Under the pieces are notes generated by a model. That model was not told the origin of the DNA, searched no databases, and worked only from the letters and a program-made list of their open reading frames with translations. This document shows positions 8,019 to 16,446 of a stretch of 61,958 bases of DNA, piece by piece. How positions within the stretch are numbered: the stretch's first letter is position 1; every line of letters starts with the position of its first letter. The stretch is from positions 1 to 61,958 of the forward strand of contig JAHDDQ010000010.1 in assembly GCA_020629275.1 (NCBI GenBank), given 5' to 3'. The position numbers and the translations under genes are program-made. This DNA comes from Tenacibaculum sp. (lineage in GTDB: Bacteria > Bacteroidota > Bacteroidia > Flavobacteriales > Flavobacteriaceae).

Positions 8019-8780
8019 ATGAGTTTTTTTAAGAAAATATTTGGTTCTAAAAACAAACAAGAAATTGAACAAAGAACTAGAAATGAAGACAATTTAGAAC
8101 CTTTTAAAAAAGTGCCTTGGATGACAGATTTAAGACTTAAAAACATATCTATTTGTCTTGATGCTGGATTTAGACCAGCAAGTTCTTTACCAACCGAATT
8201 TGAAAGACAAATACGTCCAACTATTGAAATTGCCCAAAGACTAAATGCCATAAAAGCACTTACGCTTTGGTTAATGATTCCTGAAGAAAATTTAGAAACC
8301 GATAAAATTTTGAATTTCATTGATAAGAATGAACTTAAAAATTTTATGAATGAAGAAGAAAAAGAAATTTTAAACACATCTAGAGATGATGAACAAGCAA
8401 GAAATTCTATTGGTTGGAAATTTGAGAATGCTTGGTCGCTAGCTTGGTATTTCGGATATAAAGAACCTGAAATTTCTGGTAAAATGATGTCTGGAGAACA
8501 AATGCAAGATATTTTACAAGCTTTTAGTTGTCCTTTAGATGAAGATGTTAAGAACTGGATAAAAGATAAACAGACTCTTTCAGAAAGCGAACTATTAGAA
8601 AAAGAAGATTTGTTTTATTGTTTACATAATGCAGTCAGAAGCGCTCAATTAGGTAGAGAAACAGTCCCTAATGGTTTTGACCCAATGGGAAATGGTGGAG
8701 TAATTCACGAGAGAAGACATTCTCTAACTTGGATGTTATCTAAAGGAATAAATTGGGAAGAAACAGACTTAAGTACATAA
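8019..8780 (+). CDS. DUF4272 family protein (cassette 7)
   Basis: A 253-residue soluble protein. Recognisable DUF4272 features are the N-terminal RLKNISICLDAGFRPASSLP, the helix AQRLNAIKALTLWLM, and the C-terminal SESELLEKEDLFYCLHNAVR followed by VIHERRHSLTWMLS. The biochemical role of the family is unknown. There is no signal peptide; the N-terminus MSFFKKIFGSKNK is basic, as in several small cytoplasmic Bacteroidota proteins. ATG lies 30 bases after R' of S6 and the stop is 9 bases before R'' of S7. The family call is confident; nothing in the neighbours hints at function. Confidence 0.8.
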   Translation: MSFFKKIFGSKNKQEIEQRTRNEDNLEPFKKVPWMTDLRLKNISICLDAGFRPASSLPTEFERQIRPTIEIAQRLNAIKALTLWLMIPEENLETDKILNFIDKNELKNFMNEEEKEILNTSRDDEQARNSIGWKFENAWSLAWYFGYKEPEISGKMMSGEQMQDILQAFSCPLDEDVKNWIKDKQTLSESELLEKEDLFYCLHNAVRSAQLGRETVPNGFDPMGNGGVIHERRHSLTWMLSKGINWEETDLST

Positions 8781-8789
8781 AAAAACTAT

Positions 8790-8986
8790 AGCCAACACGG
8801 TGTATAAAATATAGCTAATAAGTGTTTAACCGAAAACGTTAGTTCTATTTGCGAAGACCGACAAATTTTTAATTTGGCTTTTAAAACTTGATACGTTAAA
8901 AACAAAATATAAAAACCCAGCTCTATGTTAATCCGAAAAGCTAGTGTCTTTTTGTACAATACGTTACATACACAAAACCAAGAGCC
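8790..8986 (+). repeat. attC-like site S7 with degenerate right box
   Basis: R'' AGCCAAC (8790-8796) pairs with cassette 7's R' GTTGGCT at 7989. The expected right box GTTAGCC is replaced at 8980-8986 by AAGAGCC; the following bases CATAA still match the cassette 8 end. L boxes GTGTAT and ATACAC pair. Loss of the GTT trinucleotide should make this site unable to recombine if the integron model is right. Confidence 0.6.
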
Positions 8987-8998
8987 ATAATTTAAAAA

Positions 8999-9688
8999 AT
9001 GACGATATTAACAGAAAATCAAGTAACTGAACTTTGTGGTTTTATAGGAAATCGAATAGAAAAAATAGGTTGTGATCACTCGTTGAAATACACTTTTGAA
9101 TGGGCTGAAAAAAACGGAATTGATAAGTCTGACTTAATTGACGTTTTGGAGTCGAACGGTGGATTTTGTGATTGCGAAGTAATATTTAATTCACCTGAAG
9201 GTTGTGATTTAGAATTAGAGTCAAACAACAAAAAAATGGACTTTAAAAATCCTTTCAAAATACCGTTGAGCTTTCAACAGACCGAAAATAAAGTTTATAC
9301 AAAAGCATTATTTTCGAGTTCTGAATATGACCATAATAATTACACAAAAAACGGAGAATTATTAATTCCAGCACCATTTGGATTTAAACCAAAAAAGAGA
9401 ATTAGGAAAAGTGTACACTTCTTTAATGGAACTGAATCAGAATTGCCTACTGAAATTGGAATTGTAAAAGAAATAGAACCAATTAATGGAAAAGAGTTTG
9501 CGAAAAAAATTCGTGATTTAAAATTAAATTCTCTTTCAAGGTTTTCAGAAAGAGATGCTGAATATTACTTTTCAAGAATTGAAAAAATCGCCATTGGAAA
9601 ACCAATGGGAACGCATTTTATGGAAAGAACAGGAATTGGCGGAACGAAAGTTGAATTAAAAGTGCATAAAGTAATATTTAGGAAATAA
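8999..9688 (+). CDS. DUF2695 domain protein with extra C-terminal domain (cassette 8)
   Basis: A 229-residue soluble protein. Residues 1-75 match DUF2695: LCGFIGNRIEKIGCDHSLKY, an acidic helix, then the short Cys motif NGGFCDCEVIFN. DUF2695 proteins normally end about there. Here 150 more residues follow, basic and rich in beta-strand pattern, that I do not recognise; they include VHFFNGTESELPTEIG and end KVELKVHKVIFRK. The function of both parts is unknown. ATG is 19 bases after the damaged right box of S7 and the stop is 8 bases before R'' of S8. Confidence 0.7.
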   Translation: MTILTENQVTELCGFIGNRIEKIGCDHSLKYTFEWAEKNGIDKSDLIDVLESNGGFCDCEVIFNSPEGCDLELESNNKKMDFKNPFKIPLSFQQTENKVYTKALFSSSEYDHNNYTKNGELLIPAPFGFKPKKRIRKSVHFFNGTESELPTEIGIVKEIEPINGKEFAKKIRDLKLNSLSRFSERDAEYYFSRIEKIAIGKPMGTHFMERTGIGGTKVELKVHKVIFRK

Positions 9689-9696
9689 AAAACTAT

Positions 9697-9793
9697 GGCT
9701 AACTTAAGCCGTATATAATTTATTCCTGTCCTAACCTATTTACGGAATTAGTTGCTTGAAACACGTAACGAACCATACACGAGACCGTTGTAA
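9697..9793 (+). repeat. attC-like site S8 (intermediate length)
   Basis: R'' GGCTAAC (9697-9703), preceded by TAT, matches the CATAA that still follows the damaged left box of cassette 8 (TATGGC against GCCATA). R' GTTGTAA (9787-9793) opens cassette 9. L boxes GTATAT and ATACAC pair imperfectly. 97 bases. Confidence 0.65.
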
Positions 9794-9926
9794 GCAATAC
9801 ATCACATCAGAATCTTATTAATTCCTCAAGCTAACGAGGGTAAAAGAAACTGAAAATATAATTAACCGAATATTATAAAGTAGTATTAATTAAAACTTAA
9901 AACAAAAAAACTAACATTATATTTCT

Positions 9927-10541
9927 ATGGAAATTTACAATTTAAATGACGGTTTATCAAGACTAGATGTAATAGAAAGAGACATACTTAATTGGGACTT
10001 AACTAAACTAAATGGATTTGGAAGAGAACAAAGACATGATAAATTTTCACTTTTTGAAGTTAACTTTCAAAAATCTGATGATAATAAAAGTAAAATGATT
10101 TGGAATGTGCCTGATTCTTTGTTTCCTATTGAAATAAAAGAATATATTATAAATGATTTAATTGATGCTTCAAACTCTATTCTAACATATGTAAGAATGT
10201 TAAAAGGAAAAGATATAAATCTTTCGATTGAAATAGTGAATGCTGGTTTTCATATATATAGCGGTCAAGGATATATAAATCATATTGCATTAAAAACGGC
10301 TTTTATAGATGCATTTGATAAAAACACAGATGCTCAATTAAGATTTCAAGGATATATTGAGAAATATGGTGATATTGAAGAATTTAAAAAAAAGATTGAA
10401 TCTGCGAACGAACAGTTTGTTACCAGAAAAAACAAGGAGAAAATAGAAAAACAATTATACTATGAAAGAATAAATAAAGAGTACGAAGAAAAGAAAAAAG
10501 AAATAAAACCTGAAAGAAAATGGTGGAAAATATGGAAATAG
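9927..10541 (+). CDS. Hypothetical protein with charged helical tail (cassette 9)
   Basis: A 204-residue protein without a recognised domain. The first 130 residues look globular, with LDVIERDILNWDLTKL and SIEIVNAGFHIYSGQGYINH. The last 60 are highly charged and probably form a coiled coil (EEFKKKIESANEQ, NKEKIEKQLYYERINKEYEEK), ending in the basic aromatic KWWKIWK, which might touch a membrane. Unlike the other cassettes there are about 130 bases between R' (9787) and the start codon; I see no gene there, so this stretch may carry the promoter. The stop is 8 bases before R'' of S9. Confidence 0.6.
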   Translation: MEIYNLNDGLSRLDVIERDILNWDLTKLNGFGREQRHDKFSLFEVNFQKSDDNKSKMIWNVPDSLFPIEIKEYIINDLIDASNSILTYVRMLKGKDINLSIEIVNAGFHIYSGQGYINHIALKTAFIDAFDKNTDAQLRFQGYIEKYGDIEEFKKKIESANEQFVTRKNKEKIEKQLYYERINKEYEEKKKEIKPERKWWKIWK

Positions 10542-10549
10542 AAAACCGT

Positions 10550-10692
10550 TTACAACAAAAGTTATAATTAATACGAGTTTTAGTCTTTAATCCAAAGTTT
10601 AGTGTATTTCTATGAAATCCGCCAAATCAAAAGTTTTGGCTAAAATTAAATGATAATTTAAACCTTTACTAACTACAGCCGAGACATTAGTT
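10550..10692 (+). repeat. attC-like site S9
   Basis: R'' TTACAAC (10550-10556) pairs with cassette 9's R' GTTGTAA at 9787. The right box is ATTAGTT at 10686-10692, a G-to-A change at the position where integron recombination would cut. The interior is the long-site type with an internal deletion. 143 bases. Confidence 0.6.
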
Positions 10693-10697
10693 GACGT

Positions 10698-11077
10698 ATG
10701 AAAAATATTCTTACACTAATAATCATATTTGTCTCAACCACAAGTTTTGGGCAAAATATTGAAGAAAAAAAAATTGTGGAAAACAAAAGGAGTTTATGAC
10801 TCTTTAGGAAACTTTATGAAACGTTCAAAAATTCAAAGTTTCCCCTTTAGCTCTAAATCAAACCAGTTTTACAGATTAAGAACACAAGACAAATTAAATA
10901 TAGAAACTGGAAAAAACTAAAGTATTCGTTTACAGAGATCCTTTAAATCTGAAATCTTCAGGTACTAAAATTTATAAATTAGATAACAAAGAAATTCTAA
11001 CTTTACATTCTAATGATTCTTTGACGATAAAATTTAATGGATATACTTTACCTTGCGTAAAAATAGATCAGAAATAA
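10698..11077 (+). pseudogene. Frameshifted exported protein gene (cassette 10)
   Basis: The reading starts MKNILTLIIIFVSTTSFGQN, a clear Sec signal peptide, and runs into a run of nine A, after which the frame breaks. The next frame supplies VYDSLGNFMKRSKIQSFPF and ends at GKN near 10920. A third frame continues with VFVYRDPLNLKSSGTKIYK and ends at 11077. At least two shifts are therefore needed to restore one protein of about 125 residues. I do not recognise the family. It sits 12 bases after the mutated right box of S9, at the decayed end of the array. Confidence 0.6.
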
Positions 11078-11340
11078 AATTGATTTAGAAAACCTTAAAT
11101 CTGAACTGCAAAAAGAACAATTAATTGAATCTGTGTAGGAAGTTAAAGAATATCAATTTAGATAAAAAATGGGCTTGTTAAAGTAAAACCTCTAAAAAGA
11201 GATTCAGAGTGAGAATCTGAACGTAAAATAATAGACTTCAATGGTTTTATAATAGTTCAAGGTATTGTATCAGCACCCAAGCTGATAACAAAACTTAAAA
11301 AGGAAAAATACGTTTTATAAAAATTGACTATCGATTTAAA
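11078..11340 (+). pseudogene. Decayed coding remnant
   Basis: No open frame of useful length remains, but short coding-like stretches appear: LENLKSELQKEQLIESV near 11085 and KIIDFNGFIIVQGIVSAPKL near 11225, the latter ending in KLKKEKYVL. These read like the remains of one small protein, possibly a continuation of the broken gene before it. Low confidence. Confidence 0.3.
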
Positions 11341-11371
11341 AACAAAAATAGTGAATTAAATAAAATACGTT

Positions 11372-11476
11372 AGCTAATATAAACCATATATAATTCATTG
11401 CCAGTGTCTACCGTTTAAAAAAACTCAAGTGGATTTTATTTTCTAAATTACATACTTAACCATACAACAAGAACCT
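11372..11476 (+). repeat. Degenerate attC-like site S10
   Basis: AGCTAAT at 11372, followed by CCATATATAATTCATTGCC, is a mutated version of the left arm of S8 (CCGTATATAATTTATTCC). The right arm ATACTTAACCATACAACAAG near 11450-11471 parallels the S8 right arm, but no GTT box is left. It marks the eroded right edge of the array. Confidence 0.45.
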
Positions 11477-11483
11477 ATAACTA

Positions 11484-12254
11484 ATGATGAATAATATTAG
11501 AATTCTTTTACTTTTCCTTATAACCTTAAGCTGCACTAAAACAAAAAAAGATAAGAATCAATATATAGCTGGCATAGAAAAAGACGAACGTCTAACTAAT
11601 ATTTACTTTAACCTTTATATTACAGATAACAATTATTCTGAAAACTTAATTCGAACAAGTCTACGAGCTTTAGATAATGGAAAAATGAATAGTAAAAACA
11701 CCTTTTTGTTAAATAACAAACCTTTCCAAATAGTAACTAGAAAAAGTAATTATTATATCTCCTATTCAGAATATGTACTTAATGAGTCTAGAAAAGATAA
11801 AGATTATTTGTTTGAAGTGATTTTAGCAGATAGCTCAAGACATACATTAGCATATATAAAACCAAGAAGTGATTATAAGGATTTAAACTATATGGTTCCA
11901 GAACATTTCTCTTATAATACAAATCTAGAGCTAAAATGGGAAAACATTTATGTACCTACTAATTTAGAAGTTCAAAAAGATATATATGAAACAATTTATG
12001 AACGAAAATATCCAGATGCTCCTTATCGAAATACTCACTTTAAAAATCATGAGTATAGTTACAAAATAACCGATAAAAATGGAAGTTACACTATAAATAA
12101 ATCCGCGTTAAAAGATTCGTTAGAGGTTACTGTTAGAGTTAAAGCAATTTTTGAGCATAGAGAAAAAGGTAAACTGAATCCAAATTTACGGAACAACAAC
12201 TGTCATTTAACTTATATAAATAGAGTCAAAAAAATGTCTACGCTCAAAGAATAA
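11484..12254 (+). CDS. Hypothetical lipoprotein (last recognisable cassette gene)
   Basis: About 256 residues, starting ATG at 11484 or the adjacent ATG at 11487. The signal ILLLFLITLSC ends in a lipobox Cys, then a KTKKDK tether. The mature part has a beta-rich pattern with many Tyr and Asn; motifs such as YNTNLELKWENIYVP and YKITDKNGSYTINKSALKDS suggest extracellular domains, but I recognise no family. It follows the degenerate site S10 and is itself followed at about 12270 by CATAGTCAATGTATAAAAG, which may be the worn left arm of another site. Confidence 0.6.
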   Translation: MMNNIRILLLFLITLSCTKTKKDKNQYIAGIEKDERLTNIYFNLYITDNNYSENLIRTSLRALDNGKMNSKNTFLLNNKPFQIVTRKSNYYISYSEYVLNESRKDKDYLFEVILADSSRHTLAYIKPRSDYKDLNYMVPEHFSYNTNLELKWENIYVPTNLEVQKDIYETIYERKYPDAPYRNTHFKNHEYSYKITDKNGSYTINKSALKDSLEVTVRVKAIFEHREKGKLNPNLRNNNCHLTYINRVKKMSTLKE

Positions 12255-12407
12255 CACCATTTTAAGACAACCATAGTCAATGTATAAAAGCCTAAATAAA
12301 CTACTCGGAACAACCTAAAAAACATAGGAAATATATGTAAAACCGAAAAGATTATGCATATTAAACAGGTTTGATAAATATAAAATTTGACTTAATACCA
12401 ATCTGAA

Positions 12408-12890
12408 ATGAAAAGTTACTTTAAATATACAGACGAAGATTCTATTGACTGCTTTTTAGAGTTGGATGAAGAATGCTATTGTGAAAGAGCCATTTATAAA
12501 ACAGAAAACAATTTAATCAACACCTATTTAACAATTGAAAAAGGACCCTATTCTTTGCCAGAAGGAAACTTAAAAGACGCTTTAGAATTTATGAATTTGA
12601 GTTCAAAAGAAGAGTTTGACACTTTATGGAAAAAATCAATGATGGAATTTGAATCAGATTGGAATGAATTGAAAATGAAATATAAAATCGGAGAAAAAGT
12701 TAAATCCCGAATTTTGTGTTTTTATCCAGCAGGAATTATCTCAAATTTTGGAGAGAAGTTTAATGCTATATCTGACTACAAAACTTGTAGAGAGAAATTT
12801 GGTAAAAAGAGAATGTACCCGAACAACGAAATGGAATTAACTATCTCAAAATTTGATAACACTAATAAAATTGTTGAACTAAAAACATAA
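12408..12890 (+). CDS. Hypothetical protein, possible S1/OB-like tail
   Basis: A 160-residue soluble protein. The N-terminal ~85 residues are acidic with ELDEECYCERAIYKTENN and a helical DTLWKKSMMEFESDWNEL. The C-terminal ~70 residues read like a small beta-barrel: KIGEKVKSRILCFYPAGI, then NFGEKFNAI, ending in EMELTISKFDNTNKIVELK. That pattern resembles S1-type OB folds by eye only. No catalytic motif is visible. The 153 bases between the previous gene and this one hold only a weak trace of a cassette site. Confidence 0.45.
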   Translation: MKSYFKYTDEDSIDCFLELDEECYCERAIYKTENNLINTYLTIEKGPYSLPEGNLKDALEFMNLSSKEEFDTLWKKSMMEFESDWNELKMKYKIGEKVKSRILCFYPAGIISNFGEKFNAISDYKTCREKFGKKRMYPNNEMELTISKFDNTNKIVELKT

Positions 12891-12903
12891 GAGGTTAGAA
12901 AAT

Positions 12904-13203
12904 AATGAACGACTTAATGAAAACTCGAAAGCAAGACTATTTAAGCCTTTTGATTACGAGGAGAATTATGATTTTGGATATGGTTGGTACATCGTAAAAT
13001 TAAACAATGAATTATCTTATGATTTTACTGGCAGTAAGTCAACTGGCTATAGAATTTTTCCAAATAAAAAGATGTCTATACTATTTCTTACTAATAGTAC
13101 CAAAAGAAGAATGAGTATTGACAAACGAATTAATCGAATTTCAGAAATAGTAGCGTCTTTTTTCATCGGTAAAAACAAAAAACCCCTATTAATACAACTT
13201 TAA
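12904..13203 (+). pseudogene. C-terminal fragment of a serine hydrolase (beta-lactamase fold)
   Basis: An open frame without a start codon. It reads FKPFDYEENYDFGYGWYIVK, then FTGSKSTGYRIFPNKKMSIL, then FLTNSTKRRM. The order GYGW..., a TGxxxGY block and an FLTNS strand is that of the C-terminal part of class C beta-lactamase-like serine hydrolases; the SxxK and YxN parts are missing. It is a remnant. The ~195 bases after it, up to 13399, hold no feature that I can see. Confidence 0.55.
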
Positions 13204-13399
13204 TTATTTTCTTTTGCTATATAAAAACACACCTTCATAAAACCTATGCATTAGTATCTCAGTAATAATTCATAAAAACTTCTTTTAACTATTTAAAAAT
13301 CTGAATAAAAGATAATTGACTTCATTTTTAATTTCTTATTTTATGGTAACTTTTTTATTCTAAAAAAGGATCATAACTTTTAATTCAAAACAGTAAACT

Positions 13400-13897
13400 A
13401 TGTTAACAATAAAAAAGAAACTACTCCTTTTAGTTATTTTAACAGGATTAATAAGTAGTATCAGCTGTAGAACTTTATTGGCTCCTGAATACGATAAAGC
13501 AATTGTTGAAACAATTTCAATGGTAAGCGAAAAAACAATGAGCCTATTCGCTAAAGTTTCAGAAGGAACGTCAAATCGTAATTTTTCAGAGCGAGAAGAA
13601 GAATATAACAATTTAATTGGAGCATATGATGCTTTAAAAATTAAAGCCAAAGCTCGTCCAATCCCCAAAAATACCGCAACAAAGAAAATAAATGAACTTC
13701 TAGGAACTAGAGGAAACGCACTCTCTGGAGACTATCCTAGTGCTTTTGCATTTGAAAAAATTGCTAATACACTTAGAAAAATGAAAGAGAAAGACCGCTC
13801 TTCTGGTATAAAACCAACAGCAATAGCTGCGTTTAAGGGTCAAGTAGAGATATTTCTTGATCAAGCATTAACCTATGAAAGTTTTTTAAAACGATAA
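13400..13897 (+). CDS. Hypothetical lipoprotein, first of a two-gene operon
   Basis: A 165-residue protein with a lipoprotein signal (LLLLVILTGLISSISC) and a helical mature part: IVETISMVSEKTMSLFAKVS, EREEEYNNLIGAYDALKIKA, and a C-terminal FKGQVEIFLDQALTYESFL. There is no family that I can name. The next gene starts 4 bases after the stop, so the two are almost certainly co-transcribed and probably work together. The helical, periplasm-facing character suggests a binding or structural role. Confidence 0.6.
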   Translation: MLTIKKKLLLLVILTGLISSISCRTLLAPEYDKAIVETISMVSEKTMSLFAKVSEGTSNRNFSEREEEYNNLIGAYDALKIKAKARPIPKNTATKKINELLGTRGNALSGDYPSAFAFEKIANTLRKMKEKDRSSGIKPTAIAAFKGQVEIFLDQALTYESFLKR

Positions 13898-13901
13898 TAT
13901 T

Positions 13902-14216
13902 ATGAATGATAACGTATTGGAAATAATAAATGATATAAAAGAAGTCGCTACCAATATTCTACAAAAAGATATTTCTACTGTGAGAGGTTTTAGTGAAAGA
14001 CAAGTCGAAGCAATTGCAAAACAAACAATTATTATTCAAAAAGGTGTTTTAAATGGTGATATTGATGAGGATTTAAAAGAATTCTTCTTAGATGGATTAG
14101 AAGCAATGGCACTCAACTTTGTAAATACTTTAAAAGGAATTTTATTGGTAACGGTAGAAAAAATTTGGAATGCAATTGTTGATCGTTTATTAAGTGTCAT
14201 CGATTCTATAACCTAA
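13902..14216 (+). CDS. Hypothetical small helical protein, second gene of the operon
   Basis: A 104-residue protein without a signal peptide. It is all helix by pattern: DNVLEIINDIKEVATNIL, RQVEAIAKQTIIIQKGVLNG, and an amphipathic to hydrophobic C-terminal region VNTLKGILLVTVEKIWNAIV that could be membrane-associated. It follows a lipoprotein gene with a 4-base gap. I know no function for this pair. The 230 bases downstream, up to 14449, hold no gene that I can see. Confidence 0.55.
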   Translation: MNDNVLEIINDIKEVATNILQKDISTVRGFSERQVEAIAKQTIIIQKGVLNGDIDEDLKEFFLDGLEAMALNFVNTLKGILLVTVEKIWNAIVDRLLSVIDSIT

Positions 14217-14449
14217 AAACTGGCTACTATTTATCTTAAGCTTTTACTAAGTTTAAAAAAATCAAATGAACTAACTAAGAGGCTAATAATACTTTTCTCA
14301 CCCTATTTAAAGAGATATATAAGTGTTTTAATGAAAAAGTAATAAACTTTTAAGCATATATTGTAATTACACCCAACATAGGAAAAGTTATTATATCAAG
14401 CTTTTTAATTAATTTTATGGTTTAAAGTATTAGTAAGGCACAATTCATT

Positions 14450-15370
14450 ATGAAAAAAAACATTGGAGTAGTTCTATTTTTATCATTTATCATTTTTGGT
14501 TGTAAACTAAACAAAGAAAAAACAAACAATCAAGAAGAAACCAAAACTCCTTTTCAAAATAAAGAAGTACAAACTACCAAAAGTGAACTAGACACTTCAC
14601 CCTCGGAGGTTAAAGAAAAAGATACAGCTAACTCTCAAGATACTATCCATCAAGATAAAAAAGTTGACCATTACATTTGTTTCACGGAGAATAAGAATAA
14701 AAATTTAGTGATTTGGATGAGTTTTAACGCTAATAATAAAGCACTTCAAGTTAAGTATAAAGGTCAAAAAGAAGCCATAAACCTTCAATTTGTAAAAAAA
14801 GAAGTACAAACTCCTGGGTATCCTGCAATGAATTTTTATTACAATGAAATTTATGAAGGCAAAGTTAATGGGCAATATATACATACACATTCTGGTACGT
14901 GGGATTATGTAGAATACATTCGTAAAGACCGTAAAAAATTCAATTTTACCATAAATCATAATGCAACACCTTATGGAAAAACTCCTTGTTTTGATGAGCA
15001 TAATAAACCTTCAAGTTTGTCATTACAAACTTCATCAAAGATATCGCTAGACTCTGAAGCCTGTGGAAAAATACGTTTTGCATTAAAAAAGAGTGATTTG
15101 TCAGAATTCAAAGCGATTATTGTTAGCGCAACTAATGGTGAAGCGATGGTAATGATTAACAATAAAAAAATTCTTTTTAAGAACGGTAAAGAAACTACTA
15201 AAAATCAAAAAATAAGAACATACGAAAACGAAGCTTATCAGTTGGTTTTAAAATTTACCAGTTTGGTAAACAACTCTGGTTTACAAGATCACATAGGATC
15301 GATTATGATTAGGAAAAAAGATGCTGCAACTGAGGTTAATTATAATGTGGTTGGTGCTGGTGGATGTTAA
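14450..15370 (+). CDS. Hypothetical lipoprotein
   Basis: A 306-residue protein. The signal VVLFLSFIIFGC gives a lipidated Cys near residue 18, followed by a long charged linker rich in K, E, T and S (to about residue 75). The mature domain starts HYICFTENKNKNLVIWMSFN and appears to be beta-rich. A second part from about residue 195 begins SEACGKIRFALKKSDLSEFK. The protein ends VNYNVVGAGGC, with a Cys as the last residue. I do not recognise either domain. It is a single gene convergent with the ABC operon downstream. Confidence 0.55.
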   Translation: MKKNIGVVLFLSFIIFGCKLNKEKTNNQEETKTPFQNKEVQTTKSELDTSPSEVKEKDTANSQDTIHQDKKVDHYICFTENKNKNLVIWMSFNANNKALQVKYKGQKEAINLQFVKKEVQTPGYPAMNFYYNEIYEGKVNGQYIHTHSGTWDYVEYIRKDRKKFNFTINHNATPYGKTPCFDEHNKPSSLSLQTSSKISLDSEACGKIRFALKKSDLSEFKAIIVSATNGEAMVMINNKKILFKNGKETTKNQKIRTYENEAYQLVLKFTSLVNNSGLQDHIGSIMIRKKDAATEVNYNVVGAGGC

Positions 15371-15451
15371 GTGAAATGTCTCTACCAATCAACTCATATA
15401 ACAGTCAAAAAAAGTATAAACATTTTAGACATGCCGTTATAATTTCAAAAG

Positions 15452-15616
15452 TTAAGATTGTATTTGTAAATCAACCAACTCTTTTATAAATGGGTAGGAT
15501 ATGTAAATGTATATTCCCAGAACTGCTGTCACAACCAACATCGTCAAAAAAAAGATGATGACTGTTGTTATAAGCACTAAAAACAGAGAAATAATAACCA
15601 AACCCCACTTTCTCAT
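15452..15616 (-). CDS. Small membrane protein of the ABC exporter operon
   Basis: A 54-residue reading, start ATG at 15616: MRKWGLVIISLFLVLITTVI, a further hydrophobic stretch (FFLTMLVVTAVLGIYIYI), then SYPFIKELVDLQIQS. It is one long or two short transmembrane helices with a polar tail. It starts 34 bases after the stop of the ABC permease gene on the same strand, so it is probably co-transcribed. Function unknown; a small accessory subunit or immunity-type helper is possible. Confidence 0.5.
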   Translation of the reverse strand: MRKWGLVIISLFLVLITTVIIFFLTMLVVTAVLGIYIYISYPFIKELVDLQIQS

Positions 15617-15650
15617 AGTTTCTTAATCTTGATGATAATTTGCTTTTATA

Positions 15651-16439
15651 CTATTTAATATTCATCCTTTTTATACTCAAAAAGCCCAATATCGAAAATA
15701 TCAGAAAGTAAAAAACACTTAAAATAGAAACTTTAGGAAACCATAAAACAATACTGGCCTCTTCGTTTCTAATTGGAAGTAAACTCAACATGTTGTATGT
15801 ATATGGAAAATACAACGACTCTTTTGCTTTGTAAACTATAAGTCCGGTAATCACTAAAACCATTCCTATACCAAGCGGAATTATAAAGTTTTTGATTCTG
15901 AAACTTAATAAAAACTGTAATCCCAGTATCCCCAATACAGCAATAAAAGACCTAAACAATAACTGTAGTGGTTTCTGATAGTTAGGAAAGTAACTTAGAA
16001 AATTTAATTCTTCATGTATGAGTCCAACTATTCCACCAACCATTAACATCGCTAAGAAAAATAACATATACGTAAGTAATATAAGACCTATAGAAACAAA
16101 TAATTTTCCAAAATAAATACTCCATTTTGGAACAGGTAGTGAAAATAAATGTTTCATAGCAGATGATTTATGTTCAACTTGTACGATAAGACTAGTGATA
16201 AGTATAATGAAAAAAGGAATCAAAAAAGGCGCTGCACTCATAATTTGATCAACCATAAACTTTTCCCAAGGATTAACACCCGAAGCGGGGATTAATGATT
16301 TATACTTCAAAAAGTAGTACAAAAAGAAAATTGCTGGGATAAACAATGCACTAATAATTGATAACCAAAACGCAAAAGTGTTTTTTAATTTCAAAATTTC
16401 ATTTTTGATACTCATCTGTAAATAATATAATGCTTTCAT
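15651..16439 (-). CDS. ABC-2 type transporter permease
   Basis: A 262-residue membrane protein with about six hydrophobic segments. The opening MKALYYLQMSIKNEILKLKN, followed by TFAFWLSIISALFIPAIF, is typical of ABC-2 permeases of the bacitracin/lantibiotic exporter type (BcrB/NatB-like). It starts 7 bases after its ATPase partner. Substrate not visible in the sequence; candidates are antimicrobial peptides, sodium or drugs. Confidence 0.8.
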   Translation of the reverse strand: MKALYYLQMSIKNEILKLKNTFAFWLSIISALFIPAIFFLYYFLKYKSLIPASGVNPWEKFMVDQIMSAAPFLIPFFIILITSLIVQVEHKSSAMKHLFSLPVPKWSIYFGKLFVSIGLILLTYMLFFLAMLMVGGIVGLIHEELNFLSYFPNYQKPLQLLFRSFIAVLGILGLQFLLSFRIKNFIIPLGIGMVLVITGLIVYKAKESLYFPYTYNMLSLLPIRNEEASIVLWFPKVSILSVFYFLIFSILGFLSIKRMNIK

Positions 16440-16446
16440 CTTACTA

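Larger units (their letters stand above)
43..11476 (+). mobile_element. Integron-type gene cassette array (no integrase in window)
   Basis: About ten consecutive units each consist of one + strand gene followed by a long imperfect palindrome. The palindromes start with a 7-base box ending in AAC, lying 8-14 bases after the stop codon (overlapping it in one case), and end with cGTT plus a box, usually 10-36 bases before the next start codon. Within a unit the bases after GTT and the bases before AAC are reverse complements of each other. In integrons this follows because R'' and R' of one attC belong to the same circular cassette, cut at G|TT. I see no tyrosine recombinase in the window. The array runs off the left edge, so the integrase may lie there, or the array may be an orphan cluster. 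The right end is decayed. The layout is seen directly; the integron assignment is inference. Confidence 0.75.

Noticed and set aside
10..11476. The palindromes as rho-independent terminators or REP elements
   Set aside because: They are 64-197 bases long, lack T tracts, and their outer boxes match the far end of the same gene unit, which terminators and REP elements would not do.
13360..13668. Open frame on the minus strand over the 13400 lipoprotein gene
   Set aside because: Shadow frame of a gene with a clear lipoprotein signal and an operon partner.
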